From assembly GCA_021399435.1 (NCBI GenBank), contig JAJTUP010000001.1:2108001-2172000 (forward strand): a DNA stretch of 64,000 bases. The letters are read 5' to 3'. The notes beneath the pieces are model-generated. The model was not told where the DNA came from. It worked only from the letters and a program-made list of their open reading frames with translations, and made no database searches. This DNA is from Diaporthe sp. PMI_573 (lineage: Eukaryota; Ascomycota; Sordariomycetes; Diaporthales; Diaporthaceae). The first letter of the stretch is position 1. Every line of letters starts with the position of its first letter. Positions 10,492 to 21,433 of the stretch are shown piece after piece. A program made the position numbers and the translations under genes.

Positions 10492-11808
10492 AGACGCGAT
10501 GCACCCAGCGGGCAGATGGTGAGTGCTCCTAGGGCACTCACGGCACCTCAGGCTGGGAAGGCCATTATCGACACATGCTTCATCCCGCCCGCGTCCCCCG
10601 ACGGCACCAACTGGTACGCCTTACCTTGGCTGTTCGCCTTAAACTTTCGATCACACAGTCTTGTAATCTCGGCAATCTATACCTTCCAGACTTTTCCTGG
10701 CGCCTGACGGACCTCGGGGACAACGACTACCAGACAGTTGACATCGGCCCTTCTCAGCTTCTGCACAAATCTCAAGGTTTCCTGGACCCACTCAACTCGA
10801 ACCTCTTTAATCAGGAAGTCTCTGGGCGCATGTGAGACTCTTTATTACACATAACCAGAGGACTATAAAACTTTCGGAAGGGTCAATGGGGCACCACGTT
10901 GAAGTTACAGGCTTTCTTATATATTATTCGAAAATATATAATCAATGATCTTTACTCTCCTTGTAATATTGTCTGATTGCGCATTGCCTCGAAATTGTGA
11001 TCTCGTAACTCTGGACGGAGCCCAGGTGGTCTATTCCTCTTGTCTACGTTGTTTTATTGGTATCGCGTCACTGGGCCTCTTAACGTCTGGGTACACTTGA
11101 GGACTGGGAAATCGAGGCGGCGATTGCAAAGGAATGATGACTTAATCAAGTACTGAAAGCTGGTGGACGGCACGGCGATAAAGTGGTTGCAGCGGAAGGC
11201 ACTGGAAGGGTAGGAGTGGCAGGGGACACGGGACAGGGGTACCCCTCCTGACAGCTGAATGGCTCCCTGCGTGACGTCAGTGGCTTGACGCCTCTGTCTC
11301 TCTGATCCGGCCATCCGCTGGACGCTTTCTCTGGACTTTGCTCGATTTGGTCAACTTCGACCAGACCATCGTGGAACGATGCCGCTATTGTCGAGACACA
11401 ATGGAGGGGGGCGATGGGGCCGATCTAAGACAGCAATGTCAGTGATGACGGCTGCATGGCTGCTGGCTGCTGGCTGCTTCTGCGCATCAGTGCCATAAAT
11501 GCCTGAAGTTTGATATATCTTTGAATGGGTGAACGACCAATTGTTCGTCACTGTCCCGAGTCTATGGTTCGACATCTTGTTAGCTTATAGACACACTGGA
11601 CCCCACCTGCGCTTTGAACGCGACGTGACCGCATCGTGCCTCCCCCGTCATTTCCTCTTTGTCATATTACCGGAGCTTGCTATCAGCTCAGCGACACTGT
11701 CTGATATAAGCGGCAACGAAATTCAGAACGACCAGTAGGAGCGACCACCGATAATATAGACCAGGCTGACAGATCAACAAGGCATCTTCAGCGCACTCCA
11801 ACGTCACC
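10492..11808. other. Intergenic region upstream of PIL1
   Basis: No convincing coding frame. A short stretch at ~10549-10610 reads like a protein fragment (GKAIIDTCFIPPASPDGTNW), but its frame is closed on both sides and no exon structure could be built. The right end is the PIL1 promoter and leader. Confidence 0.4.
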
Positions 11809-12055
11809 ATGTAAGTTTACCCAGATCCTACCCTCATCCTCATAAAAGACCCCATCCGAGAGCATGCCGGCGTGGTCGCGCAAAAGCTCATCACGCAGCT
11901 CAGAGTGGTCCAACAAAAGCTCCGAATCAGGCTACAACACCCGACCAGCAGGCAACATGTGAGTTTATGACTCTACGAATCGTCTTTCCCGCTCCAGATA
12001 ACCCCCCTCCCCCTCGAAGATGACCTAGGCCACACATGTACTGAACAACATCAGG
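11809..12055 (+). promoter_or_regulatory. PIL1: Alternative PIL1 start codon created by splicing
   Basis: AT at 11809-11810 sits in a CACCAT context and is followed at once by the donor GTAAGT (11811). Joining to the acceptor CAG ending at 12054 supplies the G (12055), making an ATG in frame with the Pil1 core. The internal exon 11864-11958 also ends in AT before GTGAGT, so both donors present the same junction. Confidence 0.5.
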
Positions 12056-13365
12056 CATCGTAATCTTTCCATCCGCTCGGGCAAGGCCAGCAGCGGCACC
12101 GGCTCGTCCGGCGCCGGCGGCGGGTCCCACCGCGTCGGCTTCTCGCTGTCGTCGCTGCGCGGCTCCATCCAGCCGGAGCTGTCGCGCAGGCTGTACAAGC
12201 TGATCAAGACGTCCAACAACGTCGTAGGCGCCCACGAGTCCGCTGGCCGCGAGCGCGTCAGCATAGCCACGCAGCTGTCCGAGTGGGGCGAGCAGACGGG
12301 CGACGAGGCCATCAGCGACGTCAGCGACAAGGTCGGCGTCATCCTCAGCGAGATCGGCGAGCAGGAGGACAACTACGCCCACGCACTCGACGATGCCCGT
12401 GGGGTCATGAAGCAGATCCGCAACACGGAAAAGAGCGTCCAGCCCAGCCGCGACGGGAAGCGCAAGGTCGCGGATGAGATCGCGAAGCTCAAGTCCAAGG
12501 AGCCGGAGAGCGCTCGGCTTGTCGTCCTCGAGCAGGAGCTTGTCAGGGCCGAGGCGGAGAATTTGGTTGCCGAAGCACAGCTGACGAATATCGTGAGTGA
12601 TGCTCATTTTTCCAGGCCCATTTCTGTTTTGTTCGCCATGGTGGTGGTCCCCTCCTCGGGGTACCAGGAAGCTAACGCCAGTGACTTCCGCTGCGTTAGA
12701 CCCGCCAGAAGCTCAAGGAATCCTACGACGCCGAATTCCTCGCCACGATCGAGCGTGCCGAGAAGCAGATCATCCTGGCCCGCCACGGCCGCCGCCTCCT
12801 CCAGCTCCTGGACGACCCCGCCGTAGTGCCAGGCGACGAGCGCCAGCCATACACCCACAGCGCCCAGTCCCGTCAGATCCTGAACGACGCCGAAGATGAC
12901 CTCCGCGACTGGCAGTCGGAGCCCGAAGACCAGCAACTGGGATCCCACCAGCACCAAACGTCCCACGAGCAAAAGGCGCCCACCGAGCTCAGCAGCCCGA
13001 CGTTCTCGAGTGGTGGGGAGCCGAGCCCCAGGGAGGCCACGCACGGTGGAATTGCGCAGAATATTTCTGAGAACACGGGTGGTGAGGTGGCAGACACCAC
13101 TTCGACCGCCCAACCTCAAGGTGAGCCCGCATCCGCGAAGAGAGGAGCAGGTGGTCGTAGTCGAGGGGATGGTGGCAGAGTCAATGGCGGGGTCTACGGG
13201 CACCGCCGAGGAGCGTCAGACGCTGAGATCGAACCACAGTCACTGCATCAGCAGCTTGAGGGGAGCACCATAGTCACGGCTGATAGCCCTGTCAGTTTTG
13301 TGGGTGGCTGGAGGCACCACGACGGTGGTGTCCTGAGACAGAAGCAGTCCGGCCTCGCATTCTGA
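11864..13365 (+). CDS. PIL1: Eisosome core component Pil1/Lsp1 family
   Basis: Three exons (11864-11958, 12055-12592, 12700-13365) give 432 residues. The core (SLSSLRGSIQPELSRRLYKL, AHESAGRERVSIATQLSEWG, IRNTEKSVQPSRDGK, LVRAEAENLVAEAQLTNI) is the BAR-domain protein that builds eisosomes, the furrow-like plasma-membrane domains. It binds PI(4,5)P2 and is controlled by sphingolipid-responsive kinases. The C-terminal ~170 residues are a Ser/Gly/Gln-rich tail, longer than in yeast. Two starts are possible. ATG 11864 adds 31 residues before MHRNLSIRSG. Alternatively AT at 11809-11810, followed by GTAAGT, could join directly to G at 12055 and make ATG across the splice, giving the canonical short N-terminus. 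Both transcripts may exist. Confidence 0.9.
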
Positions 13366-15090
13366 GATCACATTGGGGGTGAAGAGCATGAGAAGAAAAG
13401 TGAGATGTTTCGGTGAGTAATATGTTATCAATGGTTTCGGGCTAGTATGGATGATCTTGCTCTTTGCTTTGGGTATTTTATTCGGTTGGTAAACATGGTT
13501 AGCGATGGGCGTACACTTTTGGCTGGAGATTGAGGTCGGTTGGAATATTCATTTCTTTTGTGTCTATGAGTACAACACAACGAATGGAGAAACAGAATTC
13601 AAGGAGTGCAATTATGGGAATGGGAATAGCATAATGCAATACACCCGGGGCATGTTACGAATGAAGATGCTATACCACGGATTGAGGGCGCAATTTACAA
13701 TGACTTCAACATTCAGATCGGTGGGAACGATAGTCGCGAGATGCCCTCTTTTCTTCAGTTTCTCACGTCCCACCGATAGGTTCAAAATCTTAAATAACAA
13801 TGGAGCCCTCTTCTATTGCATCATCTGGGAGTGGTTTCGTATCGTCTGTCTGTCTTTGGGTTTCTTGGGCTTCAGGACCGGGACCCACAGTGGAAACCCT
13901 TTCACCATCACTCTCTGATATGCTGGGAGAATTTGTGCGGTAAGTTCCCCAAGCGGCCTCCCGAGAGGTAATTGACATAACGTCGTCGTCACAAATACGT
14001 TGAAAGGCCTCCATTGCGGCGCGTGACGACTTAGGTTGGCGACGTGTGAGGCTTCTCGGGATATCTGGACCATGTACATACGTGTCTACCCAAATCCCAT
14101 TACGCACTGGGTAGTTCAAAATCAATCACATTCAGCCAGAATTCCCAGGGTTTGTTCGATGTGCCACACCGACCTTGAGCAGCCTTCTCGTTTTGTCTCC
14201 CAGTGGGACCCGGTCACTAAGCAATAATAAATTCGATGCTGCTGGGATCAGTGGACCAACTGTCAGTGTTCATTGCTGGCGGTTGATCAACAAATCCAGG
14301 CTCTACGGTGCTCTTCCACGCTTCTACTCGCTCACTGAGCTCTGTCGTGAAGCGTTCCAGGCGCCAACCGCTATGCAGAGTTCTGCTTCCTGACGAAGTC
14401 ACCTAACCATTGTCCCTGCCCATCGGATTCATTGCAAGTGACCGTCGCAAGGGGTTAGTCAAAGAAGTTGAATTCCCCCTGGCTGGTGACTTCGTATGGT
14501 GCGTGTTTCCTCCAGCTTTCTTATCGGTATTCGTCGAACGCTCAAGCCCCTTGGAAAGGCAGCGGTCATATTTCTGTGGCCAGCCCCTGCCTGCAGGTGT
14601 GCACTATGGCCGGACTTTGATTAGTATTTTGGACACAGGCGTCATTTCATGGGCGGGAGCGCACACTCTTTTCTTGTCTCTGCGGCAGCATGAACATTTA
14701 CTGTAATTTAGACGTTGTCTTTTCGGTTCATTTTCCATTGCTCACGAGTCCAAAAGTCGGGAACCGGTACGGTATTGTTATGTCGCAATGTCGCAGTGTT
14801 GGATTTATCTCGGGACGAGACAGGGCTCTATTAGACTTATGTACAACATCCAGGGTCACGCACATAAACAGCTCACAGCCACGTATTATGCTGCTAAGCA
14901 GGGGTTTGCTCCTCACTTGTGCAGTCTGCGGTGAGATCTTGTGGCACAGCCTTCACGCCCCCATTGTATTGGCCTTCGTAGAGCACCGCGGCCACCAGAA
15001 CTAGACCGCTCTTAGAGATGCCGACCAAGATCCTTGAAGGCCTGTCAGATTACACCTGCAGGTTGACCCCAACCGTATGTGCGCTCCTAT

Positions 15091-15141
15091 TGTCGCAGTA
15101 CTCGCAGTGTCGTACTCGTCGCAGTGTCGCAGTTGTCGCAT
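15091..15141. repeat. GTCGCAGT-type short repeats
   Basis: Five to six imperfect copies of T-GTCGCAGT within ~50 bases, with two more isolated copies near 14780. Function unknown. Confidence 0.6.
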
Positions 15142-15520
15142 TTACCTAGTCATTGCACCTAAAAGAAGTCGAAGCAGAATTCAAAAACGTATTTGAGTCT
15201 ACGCTTTCCAGCTTCCAGGAAATTTTCAGGAGCCAAATGTATGGATATTGCTTTGTTCTTACTATCACGCCTACTTCTGCTTTCTCGTATGGAGGGCAGG
15301 ACAGGAGACCTCCCTGGTCCCCACCCCCAAGCTCCCCGGATCCTTCCAGCCCAACCCAGCAGCCCTCTGTCCACTGAAGAATAATCTTTGTTCAATGCAT
15401 ATGGTATAGAAAGGCGGCGTGGAATCAGGCTTCCCGCAGCACATACGGCTACCATATCTTTAGGCCCTTGACGAATCCCCCTACACATTCACACTGTTTC
15501 CGATTCCAACGCCAAGCCAG

Positions 15521-15742
15521 ATGCTTCCTCCAGACGCTGTTGTGTCAGTTGCCATTGGCGTCCCTTCTATCCTCATTGCATTCTTGGGACTTTGGGTTGG
15601 ATATGTGGCACTTGGGGCATCTGGACGTCACGGCAGGCAGCGGTCGTTACAACGAGCCAGCCACCATTGGGAATCCCTCTCATCTTTGGATCCATCGTCA
15701 ATCGTGCTACCCCGACAGCCAGACCGGGTACACTATGCCTGA
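15521..15742 (+). CDS. Possible small membrane protein
   Basis: Frame of 73 residues with one strongly hydrophobic segment (AVVSVAIGVPSILIAFLGLWVGYVAL, residues ~6-31; 5' ATG at 15521), then a basic tail. Small one-helix proteins of this sort are common in filamentous fungi. There is no other support, and the tail looks non-conserved. It may be a relic. Confidence 0.25.
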   Translation: MLPPDAVVSVAIGVPSILIAFLGLWVGYVALGASGRHGRQRSLQRASHHWESLSSLDPSSIVLPRQPDRVHYA

Positions 15743-16544
15743 TCGACCGTTCTTCTCATACACGGTTCGCTTCACTCATTCCAATTTTCTGCACGCTATG
15801 CACTGAGCATCACGAATTGTAGGTATGCAGAAGATCTAGGGCAATGGGAGCAGAGCAAAGCTTCTGTTGTTTCACTCGCCTTAAGAGTGATTTTCTTTTC
15901 TCTCTTCCTTTTACTGGTTGCGTCTTCAGACTGAGCGCTAATTGTCAGTATTCTGCAGACTTCTCCACGTACTGTTTTCAATCTTCCTAAATATAGATAC
16001 TGGCAATACAAATTAAGCCCCTCAATAGGTCTTTCTGCATGGGCCATTGTGGCAGCGTGATGGCTTGCTCTTGTCTCATAAAGGCTCTCAACAAATGTGA
16101 AACATGACGAAACGAAAAAATGTGCACTTTTTTCTTCTCAGATGTAAGGAAACAGCCAGTTTACTCGACTTGGAAGCATGCGTACAATCTGTCCAAGGAG
16201 AGCCAATATTAGTGATGTGCTTACCTTCTCACCTTGTTACCGCAAATACTCAAGCACTTTTGGAACCCTGAATCTGAGTCAACTCAGAAATATTCTATAT
16301 TCAACTAGATACAGCATTATGATGAGTGGGAATTCGTTTCAAGCACAATCCACGGTGGTGGAAATAATACCAAGGGGTTGAAGGAGCCGAGTCCTCAGGC
16401 GGATGTGTAAACGCACGGGCCAGGTGTCGATCCCCGGCAGTGACAGGGGTAGCTCGATCCCTGCATGAGCTTAATTCAATTCCATCATCGTCAGATCGCG
16501 ATTTTGATCCGCAACCTGTTGGTCTCCTGCCTTCCCTAGACGAC

Positions 16545-18065
16545 ATGGACGCGCTTCTCCGACGGTCTGCTTCCAGCTACCTCTGTCGACGCTGCTCACA
16601 GCAGGTTGGTAAATCACTCAGGCGCTCATATGCCAGCACCGCTGCACAGCCAGACATCTACGATGTTGTGTGCGTGGGAGGCGGCCCTGCAGGCTTGAGT
16701 CTGCTCACTGCCCTGCGTAAGCACGATACTGCATAGTAGACCTTTCCAACCCACAAATCACTGACGACTGCCACAATAGGCGCGAACCCCGTCACATCCG
16801 GCCTCCGAGTAGCCCTCGTCGAGGCCCAGGATCTCTCAAAAACTCGCGAGTGGAAGCTCCCCCCGGATCGTTTCTCGAACCGATGCAGCTCCTTGACGCC
16901 GACGTCCGCCGGCTTTTTCGAAGACATTGGGGCATGGAAGCACTTGAAGCAGGGAAGGATACAGTCATACCACGAGATGCAGGTCTGGGACGGCGTCTCG
17001 GACGCGCGCATCGAGTTCGACTGGGGCGGAGGCCCCGGCCAGACCATCGCCTACATGATCGAGAACCTCAACATAACATCCGGCCTCCTCAGCCGTCTTG
17101 ACGAGCTGGGTGGAGTGTCTTTGTACGACAATACAAAAGTGGATGGCATCGCATTCGGCGAGGACAAGGACGGGCTGAATCTGTCCGAGTGGCCTGTCAT
17201 CCAGCTGGCCAACGGTCAGCGGCTCTGGGCGAGGCTCCTAGTTGGTGCGGATGGTGCCAACAGTCCTGTCCGGTCATTCGCCGGAATTGAAGCACGAGGC
17301 TGGGACTACGGAAGACACGGTGTTGTTGCGACGCTGCAGCTTGAGGGTGAGGGGTGGGGTGGCAAGGACACCAAGATCGCGTACCAACGATTCCTGCCCA
17401 CGGGGCCTGTTGCCATGTTGCCCATGCCTGGGAATTACTCAACACTCGTGTGGTCGACGACCCCGGACCGAGCTTCAAGGCTGAAGAGCATGTCTGCGGC
17501 GGACTTTGTTGCCACAGTCAACGCCGCCTTCCGTTTGAGCCCCGTGGACCTGGACTACCTCCACAGCCAAAGTTCTGGCCAAGTGGATGAGGTCTCGTGG
17601 CGTTTGCAGCACACTTCCGTCCAACCAAAGTCTATCCCCCAGTCCGCCGTTGGCGTTCAGGAAGGCACGGTAGCATCTTTCCCCCTCAAACTGCGGCACG
17701 CCGACACATACATCGGCGAGCGGGTCGCCCTTGTCGGCGACGCAGCCCATACAATCCACCCGCTGGCCGGCCAGGGTCTCAACCAGGGACAGGGAGATAT
17801 CCAGAGCCTCGCCAAGACCATCGAGTATGCTGTCAGCCACGGGCAAGATATTGGGACGCAGCTGTCCCTGGAATCGTACAATGCTGAAAGGTACGCCGCC
17901 AACCATGTGATATTGGGTGTCTGCGACAAGCTTCACAAGCTTTATTCGGTCGAAAGTGGGCCTCTGGTGCCTCTCCGGTCCTTTGGTCTCAGCGCTGTCA
18001 ACGCCATGAGGCCCGTGAAGGACTTCTTCATGAACCAGGCTGCTGGTCACGGTTTGAAGCTATAG
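16545..18065 (+). CDS. COQ6: Ubiquinone biosynthesis FAD-dependent monooxygenase Coq6
   Basis: Two exons (16545-16716, 16780-18065) give 485 residues, close to the yeast length. The first ~33 residues are Arg/Ser-rich and fit a mitochondrial presequence. The FAD dinucleotide fold VVCVGGGPAG is at ~41-50, the DG motif appears as GADGANSPVRSFAG, and the second FAD-binding motif is GERVALVGDAAHTIHPLAGQG followed by LNQGQGDI. Coq6 hydroxylates C5 of the ubiquinone head-group ring on the matrix face of the inner membrane, as part of the CoQ synthome, with electrons from ferredoxin. The start is the first in-frame ATG before the presequence. The intron has a GTAAGC donor and CAATAG acceptor, phase 1. 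Confidence 0.93.
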
Positions 18066-18892
18066 CGGCTCTGAACTGCTTTTTGCGGCCTCTCACCTCC
18101 GAGCTAGTAAATCACGAATATTTTCCTGCTACGGATTACAATTGACCACTCGGCTCATCTCAATCCATCACGCGTTGGTGGTAGCTGCTGCTTTTGTAGA
18201 CACGCAAGACCCAAGTTCCCGAGAAAATGCTATCTCACACCGGCCCCACCGGTCACCGGAGTGTTCGGGATGGCCATCTACTTCATGTTCCTTATGATGG
18301 CATCACTCTCCTGCCCTTTGAGTCAAACGAGACATGGGACACAGAACCCTTCGGAAGCCATGGACCACTGTTGCCCTCAGCCTCATGCCAAACATTTCAA
18401 CCTCATTGGCATCGGTCCGGAACAGCCAAGCCAAGGTATGGAACACCTGCATGTGGACCAGGCTGGTACCAAGCACGGTCAGACTTCATCTTTTCACTGC
18501 CAATCTGGCAGCTCCCCGGTAGAAGAAATGCGATCAGACTCACTTCTGTCCACACACTACATAACGGCTTCCGTTTGCCAAAAGTGCAAAGTGAGTCTTA
18601 ATAAATCTTCATGCTACCAATTCCTTCAAAGCAGGTCCCCATCTGACGGGGGCATCTGATAGGAGTGCCATTCTGCTTCGTCCCGGAGGTGCTTGCGTTC
18701 TCAGCTCTGAGACTTCACGGCCGTGCCAAGGTTGTCGAGCAGGAGCCATCGGTGGCAATATACTGGGCCTGGCCACGCTCACAAAAAGTGGATGTTGGCG
18801 TTGAGGGGTGACTTGATGTGTAGGTGTCTGACCGTACCAAAGTCGGTGAGCTTGGTGGGCTTCTTCTAAGTCCAGGTCTAATATGGCTTGGG
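18066..18892. other. Intergenic, nothing recognised
   Basis: Several overlapping plus-strand frames at 18227-18659 have no motif or consistent codon use. The first ~150 bases are probably the COQ6 3' untranslated region. Confidence 0.45.
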
Positions 18893-19042
18893 TTAGAATT
18901 CCTCCATCAGCCAGTCTTGCGCAACACCTGGGTACCTACCTCTTGGTGCACGCCCTTTGAGGTAGGCCTGCAGAATGGTTATGAGGGCAAGGACGGAAGC
19001 AACTATCCCAAAAATGATTGTGAGAATGTCTTCGGACGTCAT
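18893..19042 (-). CDS. Possible small single-pass membrane protein
   Basis: Frame of 49 residues beginning MTSEDILTIIFGIVASVLAL, with one membrane helix (residues ~5-27) and a basic tail. This is the layout of small fungal membrane proteins and of N-termini of larger ones. A GTAGGT donor lies inside the tail, so a further exon to the left is possible. It is unsupported apart from composition. Confidence 0.35.
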   Translation of the reverse strand: MTSEDILTIIFGIVASVLALITILQAYLKGRAPRGRYPGVAQDWLMEEF

Positions 19043-19276
19043 CTTCCATTGAACCTCGGTGACTTTCAGATCACCGTCAAAAAAAATTGGATGAAAATGA
19101 CTGTAGACTAATGTAACCAAAATCTGCTCGATCACTGAGTATTTTACTGGGGAAACGGGATAGTTTAAGTACAGAGGTCGCAATAGGTGCGGTTCCTGGT
19201 AGTTCCTGGTGCCAGGCCGCATCTGTTCTTTTTCAATTCACGAAATCGAGCCAGTGCAGCCAGAGATATCTTTCTT

Positions 19277-20021
19277 TGGGCCTGTGCAAGGGGAAAAGCT
19301 GATCAATTGGTTGAAGATACTGTTGTGAAGCAGGAAATTGACTGATTGTGTGAGCCTGTGCAAAAGGACGAGGGGTGTTTGACGTCCCGACGACATCGTA
19401 ATTGGCAGGAATTGAGCCTGTGTAGGGCCCCAGAGGTGTGCTTTCTCCGGCCATTTGCATTGGGAGAGGCGGCTTCTTGACGGAATCGAGCCTGTGTAAG
19501 AAAATGAGGGCTTTGTGAAACCTGTTCCGGGGATATCGTCACTGGCAGACATTGGGCCTGTGCAGGAGCCAGAGGGGCAAAAGCTATGGATCCCAGCATT
19601 TGGGATCCGCGGCGTAGTTGAGCCTGTGCAAAAGAAACACCAGACATTGTGGAATGAGATCGGCGGAAGATACTGTGTACGCCAGTCCCTGACAAGTGCC
19701 TGAGTTTTGAGCCTGTGCAAAGGGAAGGTGGGATGTCGAGCAGGCTCGGCGGCCAGCTCCGGTTGGACATTCGGCCCCCTCCAAGTGAGATGCCCACTGG
19801 TGTCCTTATTGGGGTAAGACTTCCCTGCCAAGATTACACGGTGCATTGAGCCTGTGTAATTGACAGGGGAGAGGGTCTACCGAGTCCAGGACGATTGGGC
19901 CCTGTGACGACAATCGAGTCTGTTTTCAAGACGAGAAATGGGCGGGTCGGGGTGAGCAATTGAGCCTGTGCAAAGTTAAGGAGGCCGGCCGGCTGGAGGG
20001 GTGATGGAATGAGCCTGTGCA
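19277..20021 (+). repeat. Array of ~12 spaced copies of TGAGCCTGTGCAA
   Basis: A 12-13 bp core recurs at about 19278, 19351, 19413, 19487, 19553, 19619, 19708, 19847, 19894, 19914, 19961 and 20010. Five copies are exact GAGCCTGTGCAA, two are GAGCCTGTGTAA, and others differ at one or two positions. The copies at ~19894 and 19914 are the most diverged. Spacings are mostly 62-74 bases on the left and ~47-50 on the right. Spacers are largely unlike each other, though two share an ATCGT..(A/C)TGGCAG stretch before the core, so the array may be an old ~65-bp minisatellite in which only the core has been kept. On the minus strand the core is translated in different frames, so it is not a coding repeat. 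It lies 420-1160 bases upstream of the Crz1-like gene at 20438. Confidence 0.85.
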
Positions 20022-20437
20022 AGCATCTTAGGCGAGGATGTATGCAGGCTTGATGCAGGCCTCTTGCACAGCCAGCGGCTAGTCCAGAAACCTGCAGTGG
20101 CTGGACCAGATGTAAGCAGCAGGCTGAGGGCAGAGAAGAGAGAGTTGACCATATAACCCTGGACAATGTCCTCCACATGCCCGGGCCCCCAAAGACTCCG
20201 TTTCGAATCATTATTACCTTGGAGAAATCCTTACTTTCGCGAATTTCTGACTTTGTCAATCCCGAGAAGATTACCAACAACAGCGGCTTCACCTCATCTC
20301 TAAGCGACACCATAGTAACAACCGGGTGACCGAAGAAGTCTCCAAGGGTTGGCACTACTGTGTGCTAGGTGTTAGTCCTCCTACAGACGGTATAACGACT
20401 GCAAAAGCACCGTTACTTAAACGCAAATTGATCGAAG

Positions 20438-21244
20438 ATGCCACCAGCCGAAGCTGATCATGGAATATCAAAGGACCCAGCTATATTCCAGTGCTCACTG
20501 TGTCCGAAGCGATATACAAGGGCATTCAATTTGCAGGGCCACCTGAGGACACACACAAACGAGCGCCCATTCGTGTGTACCATCTGCGGAAGGAGGTTTT
20601 CTCGAAAGAACGATGAGAAGTTACACACGTTGACTCACACAAAAGAGAGAAAGTTTGTTTGTAAGGGCGACCTGGCTAGTGGTCAGGAATGGGGCTGCGG
20701 ACGCAGATTTTCCCTGGCAAAGAACCTCGGAAGGCACTTCAGATCTGAAAAGGGGAGGAAATGCATCAAGCCTCTTGTCGATGAGTCAATCAATGAGCGG
20801 CAAGAAGCCTTGGTGGCAGCGAGGGCATTGACCGGGATGGGAAACGCATCGTCGGCACTGGAGCAAGATCATCAATCACCTGCTGAACAGGCCCGGCAGG
20901 AACATGAACCAATAGAGTTTGTGACAAGACCCAGCGCATCCAGCGAAGGAGATCAGTCCAGCTTCGATGGAAGCCCTCCGCAGGCAACTACGACAGCGCC
21001 GCCAACACGGGACGAGGCTTTGAGGGCGGCTGATATAATTCGTCAATACATTAGACACTACGGCCAGTTGAACTACCAAGAGAATGGGGTTCATGGGTAT
21101 CTGGAGCTGAACTTCAAAGCTATGACAGTTCAGACGCCCTTATTAGATTTCGTCTTTTTTGCAGAGACGATCGCCAGTCAGAATCAGGGGGGTGAACAGT
21201 TACTGTATCCCAATAGGAGTCTTGATAGTGTTTCGTGGTATTGA
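20438..21244 (+). CDS. Crz1-like C2H2 zinc-finger transcription factor, short form
   Basis: Single exon, 268 residues. Three consecutive zinc fingers lie near the N-terminus: C19-C22-H35-H39, C47-C50-H63-H67, and an atypical third finger with an 11-residue Cys-Cys spacing (C75, C87, H100, C109). The third finger, with FVCKGDL..G..WGCGRRF and GRHFRSEKGRKCIKPL, is the hallmark of the calcineurin-responsive Crz1 family. Unlike typical Crz1 proteins there is no long Ser-rich N-terminal regulatory region, and I see no PxIxIT-like calcineurin docking motif. The C-terminal ~150 residues hold an acidic/Ser linker and a predicted helical part (IIRQYIRHYGQLNY) of unknown role. It is probably nuclear and DNA-binding. 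The upstream repeat array may be its own regulatory region. Confidence 0.82.
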   Translation: MPPAEADHGISKDPAIFQCSLCPKRYTRAFNLQGHLRTHTNERPFVCTICGRRFSRKNDEKLHTLTHTKERKFVCKGDLASGQEWGCGRRFSLAKNLGRHFRSEKGRKCIKPLVDESINERQEALVAARALTGMGNASSALEQDHQSPAEQARQEHEPIEFVTRPSASSEGDQSSFDGSPPQATTTAPPTRDEALRAADIIRQYIRHYGQLNYQENGVHGYLELNFKAMTVQTPLLDFVFFAETIASQNQGGEQLLYPNRSLDSVSWY

Positions 21245-21433
21245 TGGCGTTATTGTCGGAAGCCACGGTTTTGAATTTACCAATCTAGCCCTCAGCTCCA
21301 CTTTGCCATGATATATGCCTCTTCAGGCCGGCGGAGCATTGACTTCGAGAGCTGTTGGCCAAGAGCGGTGATGCCAATAGGTATGATAGGAGCGAGTGAA
21401 CCTAACAGACTATTCCAGTGCCTACACCATCAC

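Larger units (their letters stand above)
13366..16544. other. 3.2 kb gene-poor spacer between PIL1 and COQ6
   Basis: Mostly short frames. A minus-strand frame at 13790-14125 has protein-like composition but no upstream partner, so it may be a relic. A weak small membrane-protein candidate lies at 15521-15742. Short GTCGCAGT repeats occur at ~14780 and 15091-15141. Confidence 0.4.

Noticed and set aside
10549..10610. Short protein-like stretch GKAIIDTCFIPPASPDGTNW as a further exon of the secreted-protein gene
   Set aside because: The upstream frame is closed by a stop at 10489-10491, and no intron keeps frame to it.
11927..13203. Two minus-strand frames of ~200-226 codons
   Set aside because: Mirror frames of PIL1 exons 2 and 3.
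13790..14125. Minus-strand 111-codon frame with protein-like C-terminal-tail composition
   Set aside because: No adjacent exon or family motif could be found; at most a relic.
16395..16445. Possible tRNA (T-loop-like GGTGTCGATCCCC)
   Set aside because: No matching acceptor, D-arm or anticodon stem can be folded around it.
19238..19846. Minus-strand frame of 202 codons across the repeat array
   Set aside because: The repeated core falls in different frames (LHRL, CTGS, TQAQ), so the array is not a coding repeat.
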